Below are positions 35,206 to 47,049 of a stretch of 64,000 bases of DNA, one piece after another. The stretch covers positions 1-64,000 of the forward strand of contig VTPC01005881.1 in assembly GCA_011009095.1 (NCBI GenBank), in the 5' to 3' direction. Under the pieces are notes generated by a model, which saw only the letters and a list, made by a program, of their open reading frames with translations, did not search any database and was not told where the DNA came from. Origin of the DNA: Ignelater luminosus (taxonomy: Eukaryota > Arthropoda > Insecta > Coleoptera > Elateridae). Every line of letters starts with the position of its first letter. Positions within the stretch are counted from its first letter, which is position 1. The position numbers and the translations under genes are program-made.

Positions 35206-35605
35206 NNNNNNNNNNNNNNNNNNNNNNNNNNNNNNNNNNNNNNNNNNNNNNNNNNNNNNNNNNNNNNNNNNNNNNNNNNNNNNNNNNNNNNNNNNNNNNN
35301 NNNNNNNNNNNNNNNNNNNNNNNNNNNNNNNNNNNNNNNNNNNNNNNNNNNNNNNNNNNNNNNNNNNNNNNNNNNNNNNNNNNNNNNNNNNNNNNNNNNN
35401 NNNNNNNNNNNNNNNNNNNNNNNNNNNNNNNNNNNNNNNNNNNNNNNNNNNNNNNNNNNNNNNNNNNNNNNNNNNNNNNNNNNNNNNNNNNNNNNNNNNN
35501 NNNNNNNNNNNNNNNNNNNNNNNNNNNNNNNNNNNNNNNNNNNNNNNNNNNNNNNNNNNNNNNNNNNNNNNNNNNNNNNNNNNNNNNNNNNNNNNNNNNN
35601 NNNNN
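35206..35605. other. assembly gap, 400 N
   Basis: Exactly 400 undetermined bases. A round length suggests a scaffolding or estimated gap rather than measured sequence. Open frames running through it are artefacts. Confidence 0.99.
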
Positions 35606-35650
35606 TTAATCCCAATTTTTCCTTTTCCAAACCAATTTGGACTTGTTTAT

Positions 35651-37268
35651 TAAGGTGGGCCGAAAAAACAAAAATCTTTTGTTTCAAGTCGTAATACCGT
35701 GGCAAAGTTGCGAATTGGAGAGACTAGAAAGGGTTAGAAAAAATAAAATCGGTTTATATCTTACGGTCGCGTATGTGCTCTAAAGTTTGCCGAAATTTGG
35801 AAAAATTCACATTTTTACGATAATTTTTAACATTTTTAAGAGTGTCTCTTCCCGAATGTAATAGCTCAAATTTTTATGTATTAGAACCACACAAAATAAT
35901 GCTTAAATATTACTTAAATCTGTCAACATCTTCCGGTTGCGCATTGCCTTCAAAGTTAATGAAATTTTGAAAAAAAACTACAAATAAAGGTAGATCATAG
36001 TTCAAGGAAACAGTTTCCACTACAAGGTCTCTATTTGGATGGGAGGAAGGACGACACGTTAGTAGTAGATCAAGCTCATTTGAAAAGACTCCGTAGAGTA
36101 AAAAAAGAAGAGCATTACTCACTAATTCAAGAACTTGGTTCAGCCTACATCGCCATGTTACTTCAACTTTTGGAAGTTCTGAATATATTGTCACTTCTAT
36201 TATTTCTTATCTGTCTGGTCGAGGTATTTCTCTTGAAAAATTAATTGTTATAGGATGCGGTTGCACTGAGTTAATACAGGTTGGAAAAACGGTCTGATTC
36301 GCCGAATCGAAGTACATTTGGGGAAACCGTTATAATGGGCAGTTTGCCTTTTCCATTTTAATGAACTGCCATTTCTGCATCTGTTTCAATATCTAGACGG
36401 TAAATCAACGGGTCCGAAATCTTTGAAAGAGCCAATCGGTGAAAAGCTAAGTGGGTGCGAAAAACGTCCAGTGATTCGCTTCAAGAGTATTGGCTGTCAG
36501 ATCCCCACAATAGACAGCAGTAGACTAAGTAAGAATCAGCAATATTTACTCCATATATCCATGGCAATAAAGTCAGGAAACTGTAAAGAGGATTTGGTTG
36601 TACGAGATCCTGGTCCCTTGTCATACTCGAGGTGGTTGACAACAGCAAATCGAACTCTCAGATTGTACTTAAGTGAAGAGAGTCCCACGCCTGAACTTCA
36701 AGAAATAGTTAAATTTATTCTAAAGTTATACATGCCAATGTGGTTTAGTTTCAAAACAAGTAAATTCTTTCCAGACGGACGAAAACTTGTGTACCAATCA
36801 ATACAATCTTTAAGGTACCTGCCTGAAGATTTACGTAATATTGTCGACCCTGTGATAGAACGAAATGGCTGTTTTCGCTCATCCAGAACATTTAATGTTA
36901 GCCATTACACGAGATAATATTAAATACATAAGGGAGCTCGGACTTCGACGAATTCTAAATGCGAGACAGTTAGATCAAAAGAGAACAACTATCAGAACAT
37001 TCATGCCGCCAAAACTTAATTTCAAGGCTCAGCACTACTCAGAAATAATTAACTGAATGGACTGTGATTTATCTTCTCTCCCATTATTAAAAGATATCAG
37101 TGACGATGAATTTAAATCACATATTCAAAGTGACTGAGTTCCTAATTGCGACCGTAAGATATAAACCGATTTTGTTTTTTTTTAACCCTTTCCAGTCTCC
37201 CCAATTCGCAACTTTTCCGCAGTATTACGACTTGAAAAAGAAAATTTTTGTTTTTTCGGCCCACCCTA
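35651..37268 (+). mobile_element. hAT element, copy B, internally deleted
   Basis: Same insertion as copy A. It is flanked by the same TTGTTTAT duplication (35643-35650 and 37269-37276) and the same outer flanks, so it is not an independent transposition. It begins TAAGG, with one base changed from TAGGG. About 0.6 kb is deleted at 37142-37148, joining the transposase 3' part directly to the outer right terminal repeat. Confidence 0.9.
36035..37137 (+). pseudogene. hAT transposase pseudogene, copy B
   Basis: Parallel to copy A. It has EEHYSLIQELGSAYI, then a one-base loss (TCGCCATG against TCGGCCATG in copy A), then VGKTV-region frame damage. The block KEPIGEKLSGCEK is preceded by LDGKSTGPKS, a 12-nt stretch that copy A has lost. 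It continues with LSYSRWLTTANRTLRLYLSE, RYLPEDLRNIVDPVIERNG and FAHPEHLMLAITRDNIKYIR. The C-terminal HTQTVERSLKLV block of copy A is absent because of the deletion. Shared stops show that the gene was dead before the two copies diverged. Frame 36423-36917 is the longest open part. Confidence 0.8.
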
Positions 37269-38901
37269 TTGTTTATCTAGATATTTACGTTCCTTCACTG
37301 CCCTGTACCCTTCCTATCACTAATTTTAATCTATTGACTTTAAACCATTAGATGTAAATTTCTCCGTTTGTATTTAGTTTTTTTACACTTTATTATCTTC
37401 TGTTTTCTACCATTTCTTTTTGTTTCGCTTTTCTTTAGTACCCCGGTGTTTGGAAATGTTTCTAATGGAAATATTCTTGGCGGATAGAGCAACTTTTATG
37501 CGTTACTATTTATCTATACATACTTACAGGTTGATATAATTCCATGATTTTTATTTTGAAGTACTGCTTTCTTCTCTTGTTAACTAACCATATAGCATAT
37601 TGGGGACTTGTCTATAATAAATTAACTTTTACCACAACTTTGTTTTTATGGATTCCTTTATGGTTCCATTCCTGAGCTTCCAAAGCTTCAATCTAGAGCT
37701 TGTAATCTGATAAGTATCTACAGACATGAGTAACCTATCTGCTAAAGGAAATAACGATTGCGAGGTATATCAGAAGCCGCCATTTCTAAAATCCAAACTA
37801 AAGCATCTTCTGCAGTATTCAATAAATTACAGAATGAGTTCATCGGGGGACATTTTATTGACTTAAAAGAAAACTGGCAAATTCACTAATCTTAACAACA
37901 GTACAAAATTTATAAATGGTTTTTGCTTTGTTAAATGTTGTCATTATGATTAATCGTGGTTTGTCTAAATAAACACAAGAAACAGTTCTTCTTCCTTTAA
38001 AGTAAGAAAAATGTAATAACAATCTGAACACAAAAAAACCCTAAAGCTTGTAAACTGGTAAAGGCAAGTACACATTGCAAAGATTTAAAAGCAAGTGTGT
38101 TTGTGTTTTAGTTAGAAGATTAGAACCGTCAGATGGAGCTAACTAAAACACTTCTTAGTCTCGCCATTCTGGTGGAGTCTTTTGCAATTAAGCAGGCATG
38201 ACTAATTTACAGATGACACCGAATAATTTCATAATTAGTCTAAATTTGTTTTACATTTCAAAATAAAATAACTACGCCCATATTTGATCGAGTTTATCCG
38301 CGGTAACTTTGGTCACAAAAACTACTGTAACAGGTTTAAAAAACGAAACGAAGGTTATGTTTTCCAAAAACTACTCTTACATAACGTTTCTCTTTACTTG
38401 TTTAGATGAAAATAGATGTTACAAAAAAAATTAGGAAGAAAGTACAGATGCTATGGGTGCGGTATGATAATTTTAATTGATAAAATTGTAAAATAACTGT
38501 AGCATATTCGAAACTAATTCCTTAGATTATAACATTGCTAGTAGTTGGTATTTTATTATTTTATTAGTTAGGCCGTAGATAAAACACAAGGCAGTTCTGG
38601 TAAGTAAACTCACAATTAGAATATTCTCCTGCTATATTGTTTAATTTTTACTGGAGTACACTGTCTTACATTTATTTAACACGATAACACGTGGTTGTAC
38701 ACTTTTTTATATGTTGCAGATTTATCGCTTCTACCGAAGACGTGAGGCGCCGGGCTGATCCAAAAAATATCTACCTTGGTAAATTGGTAATTATTCAAAA
38801 GTCGAACAATGCAACCTGTTACATTTTAGAACGTCTACAGTGCGAGTGGTATGTACCGGGTGAATTTACATAAACGCCTTTTGTAAATAATGTGAGGTAC
38901 A

Positions 38902-41900
38902 CAATTTTGGAAATGACGTTATTTATTTTACACGAGTACACCTTCATTACGATCATTGAGCCAATTAAAGATTTATTATTGAAAACAGACTTCGACACTT
39001 TCTACTGTTTTCTCCAATGAAATCTTTACCGAAACAAGCAATAAGGCACGATTTCTTCTTCGTGATGAATAACAAAATTTGCTCTTGTAGCTAACGCTGA
39101 AAAATAAACGACTAATACTATGTAAGTTCACAGAGAGAATACAAAATACAAATAAGAGCATGTTGTGTTTTGCAGAAAAATAAAAAATCGTTGACCTATT
39201 TAAACTATTGTAATGCAAATAAGAGGAAGGATATACCCACCTCAGGTTTTGTTCTACTTTCGTGATTTATTTGAAGTAAGTTGTGTTTGATAAGTTATTT
39301 TTAAAACACAGACGAAATAAGAGGTAATTTGGATTTCGATTTTTTAGTCAATACTATACAAGGTGCTTCTTCTTCCTACTTTTAACATCTTAACATCAAA
39401 AGTGCAAAAAGTTATTTTCAAAACCTTTTAGAAAGCTGTTTAAGTTCGAATTTGGCGTAAAGTTGTACATTTAAATTTTATCCTGCCAAAAGAGATTTAA
39501 AATTTATCCAATCTGATAAGGGCTAGAGAGAAGCACGTGCTCCGACATCGGACCCAGTCAGACCTGCAGATAAATCACTTTTACTTTCTTTTACGAGTCG
39601 GTAACTTCACTCATCTTCACACAAAAGTAAGATAAATATGTCGACTTGTTTCCGTGTTCTTTTATCGTGAAACTTTGTAAATCAACACCAAATCATCACA
39701 GTTCTCCTGTTAAGTTTACAAAGAAAACCAATCATTTCCTTCCACAATTCCCTTGTAACGCTTCTCTCATCGCCGAAGAATTAAACCGAAGCGGCAAGCA
39801 ATATAGATATTACAAACATAAATTTACCGAAATCAGTACGTTTAATGGGGGACTGGAGTTTTAAGTAAATATCCAATAATTTATTCACCGTTACTCATTT
39901 AGTGCAGTTAATTGATAATAAGCATTTCATTACAAGTATTTGTACTAAAAGCGTCAGTAAAGGTCGACGCAGTCAAAGCGTCGCCTGCTATGATTCCCGC
40001 AAGCGCAACGTTGTGATGCTTCAGCAGTCGTCGCGACGCCGTGATACAGTGAACGTGTATGGTATATAGTACATTATATTTAAACTCAACGTGGATTACC
40101 TAGTATTAATATTAACTAGTATAATTAGGACAATATTAATTGTTTATTAGTATGAAGAACCCTTCTTCAAATTATTGTTGCAAGGGTAAGAATCGACAAA
40201 TGTTAAAAATTAGAAAAAAAAATAAAAAAGTATAAATTGTCTGTTTTTATTTATTTGTTTATTTTTACAGATCGTAGAGAATTACTGCAATTCTCAATAA
40301 GCTTGTTTTATTGTTTACACTGTTTTGTTTTGAAAAAATTGTTTTAGCATAAAAGTAAATACAAGTTAATATATTTGAGTGTACGTAAACAACTATTTTC
40401 TAATAAAACTAATGTTAAAATTCCCGTTTGGATATTCAAAAATATTTCTGAAATCGTTTTGGTTTTTTTTTGGAATATTCTAATTTCGATACGAACAATT
40501 TAATATCCAACAGTAGAAGGGTAGTAATGTTTACTTAACCTAAACATTTTATTTACTTGGTAATTACCATTACATATAACGGAACCAAAAATATTATTTT
40601 TTCTGTTTAGGTTTTGTATTACTAAGAATGTGTGGATTTAGATGTAAAATCTAATTTGTATGGCTTTTGTTTTGATGATAAATACGTGCTAAGCATTGAG
40701 AAATTTAAAATATAATTTTACATTGTCAGAAAATTTTAAATTAAAAAATTTTACGTTTTTAAATTTATATTGCTTTGTTTTATTTTCATTCAATTAATTG
40801 TCTGTTACTGAAAGAAGTTAAAGGCAATAATAATAAGTTTAAATAAGTTAATAACAATCTTCATCTGAATATAAGTGTCAGGTTTATTTGAAACGAGAAA
40901 GTTTTTAAAAGTAAAAGACAGTAATTAGTCATCACTAATTAGAAGAAATTATTATAAGAGAAGATTTTCAGATTACATTAATCCGTGTTCTTAGTACTAG
41001 AATTTTCTCCGTTAAAATAAAAGTTGTGGGAGGAACATTAATATTCTCTTATCCTCATTTAAGTAAGCAGCTACAATAATTAATAATAATACACAGCTAA
41101 ATACTTTATGAAGTAATTTATTTTAAAAGTAATGTCAACACAAATCGTTTTAACTTTAGCCGACGCTGTTATTATTTTTAATTTCCACTCATTAATTTGT
41201 GTCATTGTTTTTTCTTGCTCTAAATCGTTTTTATAAATTATGAAACGATTACGATCATTAGAGTTAATTATGATGAGCCTTGCGTAGGTATTACAAACTG
41301 CTAGATGTTATTGGATAATTCATATATTAATTAATGCCTAGAGCAAATAAAATTCTGCGTTCTGCTCTTGTTTCTACAAACAAAAAGTCAGAAATTAAAC
41401 TTTTTGTTATCTTAAAATTTCAGTAATTACCATTTAAATGGAAAATATTCAAACTTGTTTATCAAGTAGTCACCTACGTAGTACATAATACTAATAAGGT
41501 TAACGTATCTCTCTCTAGGAAGAAAGCAGATCCTAATGGAATTACAGTTTTTAATATCTAAAATTGAAATTATTTGGCAAAAATATAGAATATTTCTCTG
41601 AAAGATTCATGTTTGTTAAATACAAAGATTATCGATAAATATACAAGACAGAAACGATAGCAGTAATTTACTAGTGGTGTACAGAATTGTGACCTTTAGT
41701 TGATTATTTTAGATTTCCAATTTTTAATAAAAAATATTTTTTTGTTTCTCTTCTAAAATTGGTATTTTTCATGTTCATTATTGATTTAAACAATACCAGC
41801 GTTTGTTTTTATTTTGTAATTTTTGCGAAAAAAATTGTATAATAGAGAAATTTAATTTTTTTAAGTCTTCTCCGTCGGAAAACAGGTAAAATACATTTCA

Positions 41901-42558
41901 TAAGCAATAACTAAATATAACACCTGCGTGCATATTTCTAAATGGTACGCCTGCTTTTTACAAAACAGTTGATTAAAAACATATGTGCAACAACATTTTG
42001 ACTTTCAGATTAGTCTAATACATCAAACTTTCAGTTATCAAGGCATCACTATTGCTTAGAAATTTCTCACATATTTAAGAATATTCCTTCACGTTATGCA
42101 AATACATTAATCGTTTGACAAGATTTAATTTCAGAATGTTTTTTAATTTATCGACTGTTCAAAGTCCTTTTAGGTCAACAAAGTACAAATGCCTCTCTGA
42201 TATATATATTTGTAATTTCTAGAATTTATCGAAATAGCAGATATTACTGGCATTATACTATTGTTAGTCCATACAATTTATTTTGTTGTTTTTATTTTAT
42301 TTATGGATAATTCCACAAATAATAATACAATTCCATTATATTTAGTAACAGCTTATTATTAAGTTTCAGAGTAAAACCATACAACTCCTTCACATTACGA
42401 ATATCAGCGGTGATATAGAAATGTGAGCAAGGCGTTATAATAGCAAACGTAATCACATGATGTGAATTCATCAACAACCAAGTAAATAGCAGTGAAGTGA
42501 CCTGTGATGGCGTAACCCATCTGAGTTTCCAGCAAGTGTGGTTTGAAGTTGCTTCAAG
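38902..42558. other. AT-rich non-genic stretch
   Basis: No gene recognised. A short CpG-rich patch lies at about 39950-40050. The rest is AT-rich with chance ORFs only. The 100 bp before 42559 could be 5' UTR of the candidate exon that starts there. Confidence 0.5.
39950..40050. other. CpG-rich patch
   Basis: About 100 bp with many CG dinucleotides (AGCGTC, GGTCGACGC, GCGTCGCC, TCGTCGCGACGCC) inside very AT-rich DNA. The GCGTC/GACGC pentamer recurs in both orientations. One frame stays open for about 40 codons but without family resemblance. It could be a regulatory or exonic remnant. Confidence 0.3.
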
Positions 42559-42649
42559 ATGAAGACCCGCAAACAACTCATGGAGTTGTTGTTTCTAACC
42601 TCTACAGTTGTTCTACTCGTTGCTGGAGATTATCACTTTATATCTACAG
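42559..42649 (+). CDS. candidate first coding exon with signal peptide
   Basis: ATG at 42559 (context TTCAAGATGA) opens 30 codons: basic MKTRKQ, then the hydrophobic run LMELLFLTSTVVLLVAG, then DYHFIST. It ends at CTACAG|GTAGGA, a fair 5' splice site, leaving one base of the next codon. A basic start, hydrophobic core and small residues (VAG) near residue 23 form a textbook secretory signal peptide. The protein is not recognised. A phase-compatible 3' exon on the same strand is at 62194. Start choice rests on the signal-peptide reading. Chance is possible, since short hydrophobic ORFs are common in AT-rich DNA. Confidence 0.4.
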
Positions 42650-45074
42650 GTAGGATTTCAAAGTCTTTCAAGTTTCTTATGTTAAAAATAACTAAAAACA
42701 ATAGAACCGCTACTACTGCTAAAACTGTATAATTGTATTTAAAATCTACGTTTCTATATTGTAGTGTATTCTTATGCAAAAATATCTCATAAATCATGCA
42801 TGAAGTTTTATGCGACGAAAATATATCGAATTCTCTGACAGTTTTTCTACATAAAACACTCAGAGTGCAACAAAGTTTTATTTCTATAAAGTAAAACTTA
42901 TACAAAACGAAAACTTTTTAAAATGACGAAAATTTAATAAATTATTAAATGCACATCATGTTTGCGTGAATAATCCAATACGCTTCTAATTTATAATTTA
43001 CTTCAAAAAGAGCTTTCATTTCATCATGAAACTTGCTTTTTAAACGTCTGTAGAATTAATTAATACGTAGACATATACCAATTACCTCTATTATCGATTT
43101 GAAGGATCTCCCCTACTTTTAAGCTTTAATAATTCTAAAACGTTCGGGAGTCGTTCAATAAGTTTCATAAGAACCTATACAATGCTTTTTACAAAAGATA
43201 AATTACAGCAAGGCACAAGTTCGTCCACGAAGGTCGTAACAAAAACGTTTTTCGGTGTAACAGAATGGGTCATCTATAATGATTTTATATAAAATTGAAA
43301 TTTGTAACATCAGGAACAGCTATAGTGTTTTGACAGGTACCTAAAAAGCAATAAAGGTCATCTGAATTACACAGTTTGTGCTTCGTTGAAAGTGAAACAG
43401 CTTGTTTTTATTATCTACACTCTAACATTTTTATGTAAATAGTTGTTAAAATGTGCAATAAAGTCGCAACAGTTTTTGTTGCCGACCGAAAACTCGAAAA
43501 TACAAAATTAGGTCGCATTTCTAGGGGATCAGGAAACAATTCTGAGTTGGGAAATCAACCCTTCCGTTCCTTCGTATGTTCCCTATTTCAACGATGTTTG
43601 TAAGGAATGACATTTTATTTGCTTAGTCCTTTTCTGTGTTTGATTGAGTTTGTATTAGAATAATAAAACAAAGCTTTTATACCTTAATAAATCTAGATAA
43701 GCGAAATGTAGTTTTAGCAATTTATGTAAGCCTTCTAAATCACTAGAATTTATTATTTATTAAAGCTGCACTTCCTTCAATAATGCAGACTCTTGTTACT
43801 CATTACTCAGTCAATAGATTGGATTCTTTATAAATAATTCTTAGACTTTTTGCTTTTTCGGACAAACTACTCCGAGGTGTGCGTTGCTAATACATATTTC
43901 ATCAAAAGAGTTAGGAAGGTTGGTATGGTTGTATCGAAATAATACATGAGACGTAGTTTATAAACTTTCCGAAATGCTTGGACCTTTTTAAATGCATAAC
44001 AAAAAAGAAATTCTGATGTAAAACAATAAAGAACAAAAGATATGGTGTATCTAAAAGAAAACTTAAGAATATTTAGAATTCTTTTTGATTGAAACTAACA
44101 TAAATTAACTCTATTGCGTCGCATCTAAAGTTCATCGTTAGTTTTCTGTACAAATCACAAACATCGCAGCATTTCTATGAAACGACTTCGATAAGCTTCA
44201 TTAGGTGTTTTTCATTTACAATTCCCACTGATACAAATTCTATGAGACCCTTTCACATCTTAACCTACATTTTCGGGAGCTCTTTTGATTAAACAGAAAC
44301 CAATAGAACTTATATATATTTAAGACGAATGTTACAACAGATTTTGCTTGTTCTTCAGACACGTGTTGAATATCTGTCGATTGCATATAGCAATTATCAT
44401 AAACCTCACAATAAGCCTTAATAAATTGCGATATCACAAATGTAATCGGTATATAAACGCCATTCGACTCTACTTTATTTTGCTGGGTTTTCTACTTCTG
44501 CTAATTTTATAAGTCTATTGCTTTCGTAGCTGTTTTATCAGATAATAAATAGGAACAGTCAAAACCTTAATTAAAATGGAATCAGTTAAGTTAAAATTGA
44601 AAACTGAAAACTGCAAATTTCCTTTTTGTAACTGTAAGTTTTCTGTCTTTATGGATATTCTGATTAAATAAAGTTTCCAACAGTTAAATATTTAACAGAA
44701 ACTATACAAATATGTCACTAATAATTTTTTTTAGTTTAATTAAGAAATTTCTTTGTTAGGTAGGGGAGACTAGGCTAATTGGACAAGGGGTCCATTAGGA
44801 TAAAATAATTGAAGACCTTAATTTCAAAAAGGTCCAAGCGCCAATTTTGCAGATTTTTAGATATTGGTGTCAAAATGGTCTATATGCCAAGCTTAACAAG
44901 ACTACAAAGGGTATAAGTGCCTAGAATTATGTTTCTCCTCAGGATTATGCGCAGAAGTCAATACAGATTCTATGTTCACCATGCTTTTGGTACAAACGGT
45001 TATAAGTACCATTTAGCACGTGCGATAGTTTCACAGCGCTTATAATAATATTTAAAATAGACAGCGATTTAACA
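42650..45074. other. AT-rich stretch, possible intron
   Basis: Nothing coding recognised. Near 44762-44810 the sequence GGGGAGACTAGGCTAATTGG could be the outer end of the transposon whose gene starts at 45075, but no convincing inverted partner was found downstream. Confidence 0.4.
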
Positions 45075-45203
45075 ATGTTAAAAAGAAGAAAAAGGGGTAG
45101 TGGTAGCATGAAAAGTGAAAGAAAATATTTGAAAATGCACGACTTAGGATATACTAATTATAAAAACGTTAAAGTTCGTGCAAAAGAACATCCTGGAGAG
45201 CAG
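45075..45203 (+). other. exon 1 of second DUF7869-type gene
   Basis: Forty-three codons in phase 0 ending exactly at a consensus GTAAGT donor. The paired 62-bp intron mirrors the 60-bp intron after the basic leader of the first DUF7869-type gene, although the phase differs. Confidence 0.5.
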
Positions 45204-47049
45204 GTAAGTTTAGAGGTTAGGAGTTCTCTAGTTGACTTCTATTTACGGTAAATATTGTATTTTAGGTGATGAAAACAGTTGTCGCATGCCTACAAGTTAA
45301 AGTTGTTTAATAAATTTTACTCATGTTGAAAGTCTGAACAGGGCAGGCACAAGCAGGCACCGTTTCGATAGCCGCCGGCAATGTACTGTGCTTTATACAA
45401 TACCAAATTAAAGTGGTGAACATATTCAAATTTGTAGAAAACCTTCAGTGCTGTATTTGCGTTAGCTAATAGGCAAGTGCAAGTACTAGTAGAAAAGAAG
45501 AAGGCGGTAAAGTAAATATTTTATACACTGATGGGAGAGGTAAATCAACAAAAGAAAGAAAATACAATCAGAAGATCTGTGACCAGATTGAATCGAATGT
45601 GCAAGTCCTTCAAAAAAATGCATCCATACACGGTCGTAAAATATCCGTACTATCCAGAAATATTTCATAAGCATTTCAAACATTTAAGATTTGGTCGACC
45701 ACGCTCAGACACGTGTTCTACATGTGATCTACTTACCACTACAATAAAATCATTGCGAGATGGCCATAATTCTCCGAAGTAATTAGAGCTACATCAACGA
45801 AAGGCAAAAAAAGGCCGTGAGTGGTATGAAATAAGATAAAAAAAATCCCAAGAAATTCCTAGCCATACCTGCATGGTTTTTCTTGATTTAGAGCAAGTTA
45901 TATATGTACCTTCCTCAATTCACGGCAAATTTTTTTACAGTAGGCAGCTTTCTTGTTATATTCTCTGTATTCATGTAGGTAACCCGAATGAAGCGTTTAT
46001 GCTTGTTTGGAATGAGACTACGAGTATATGTGGAAAGCGTGATAACGAAATAGCGTCGTATTTTTTAGAAGTAGTATTAGAAGGACATCTTTCTGTTTAT
46101 GGAAGGAAACTAGCGATTGGTATCGGACAAAAAAAATAAAATGTTACTTTTATATCTTTGGTATTAAATGAGAGATTTGATGAAATAGAACAAAAGTTTT
46201 TTGTAAGCGGAGACTCCTACATACATTCCATGCAATCGCGACTTCGCGCTAATAACAAAGCATATGAAGGTTCGTAAAGTATTTACACCTGAATGTATCA
46301 AAGACATGATCTGAAGTAAAAGAACAGAATAAAAGCGATTATTGTTGCTATTATCTCATTAATCTATTCACGCGAGTCACTTTGAAACAAAAAGTGAAGT
46401 TAGACAAAGAAAAAAGATAAGGACAATTTTATATTTAATGAGAGCAATCTCCTTACACAGGTGACATAGCTGATCAGATCACGATATAACGCATCGATTC
46501 CTCCAGAAAGGTCATACACAAAACGAGGGAGACAGCACGCACATGGTCATTAAAAACTCTAAAAAATTGCAATCCGTTATTTATACCCCAGGCCAGTAGA
46601 CAATGCCAATACAAATGACGAAAGTAACAGCACATCCCTATATTGTTAAGGAGCTGAGTCAAAATGATTTCTACAATTTTGCAGATATAGTTAAGCCTCA
46701 AAATTGGGCAAAAGCGAAGAAGGTGACAAAATGAAGATCAGCAAAGTAAAAGAAGTAAACTGAATGAATTTTAAGTATGACTTTTTTTTCGAGTCCTAGA
46801 ACTATTAATCTGAAGAAGAGTCGTCGGACCATCACAGAAGATTTACCCAAACTACATCAGCAACTACTTCCAATTGATTCTAAAATGCTCAAAAGATTGC
46901 TTGAACTATGCCATAATAATGATATACCTGAAATTTGTCACAACTTTTACTTTTCGTTGAAATCCAAAGAAACTATTAGGGTTACTAATTTTGAAGCCGA
47001 AGAAAATATAACAGATACTGATGATGAAAACTCCAGTGATTGCGAGTAG
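45075..47049 (+). pseudogene. second DUF7869-type transposon pseudogene
   Basis: The first exon, 45075-45203, encodes MLKRRKRGSG... with a basic leader and ends CAG|GTAAGT. The likely acceptor TTTTAG is at 45265, giving a 62-bp intron. Later blocks, in shifting frames, are FGRPRSDTCSTCDLL (the CxxC motif, about 45691-45735), FLDLEQVIYVPSSIHGKFFY with SRQLSCYILCI (45876-45970), AFMLVWNETTSICGKRDNEI (45993-46052), a degraded FFVSGDSYIHSM (VxGHSF motif, 46198-46233) and KVFTPECIKDMI (46271-46306). The C-terminal frame 46777-47049 reads SRRTITEDLPKLHQQLLPID and LKRLLELC..IPEICHNFYF, with an acidic end TDTDDENSSDCE. Motif order matches the 26224-27843 gene, but identity is low, so the two belong to different lineages of one family. 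Many stops and frame changes are present. Confidence 0.7.

Larger units (their letters stand above)
35606..38901. repeat. right copy of duplicated segment
   Basis: Collinear with 28593-35205 but only half as long, because three blocks present on the left are missing here. At one junction the sequence GTTTT is shared by both sides. At another an extra TTTTATTA repeat has been added. After 38901 the sequence becomes unique. Confidence 0.9.

Noticed and set aside
35130-35705. Long open frames across the gap
   Set aside because: They consist almost entirely of N and are artefacts of translating undetermined bases.
38691-38873. 60-codon ORF after a splice-acceptor-like TGTTGCAG
   Set aside because: The matching place in the left copy (about 34990-35180) has a 5-nt insertion and a changed donor site, so the frame is not preserved between the copies.
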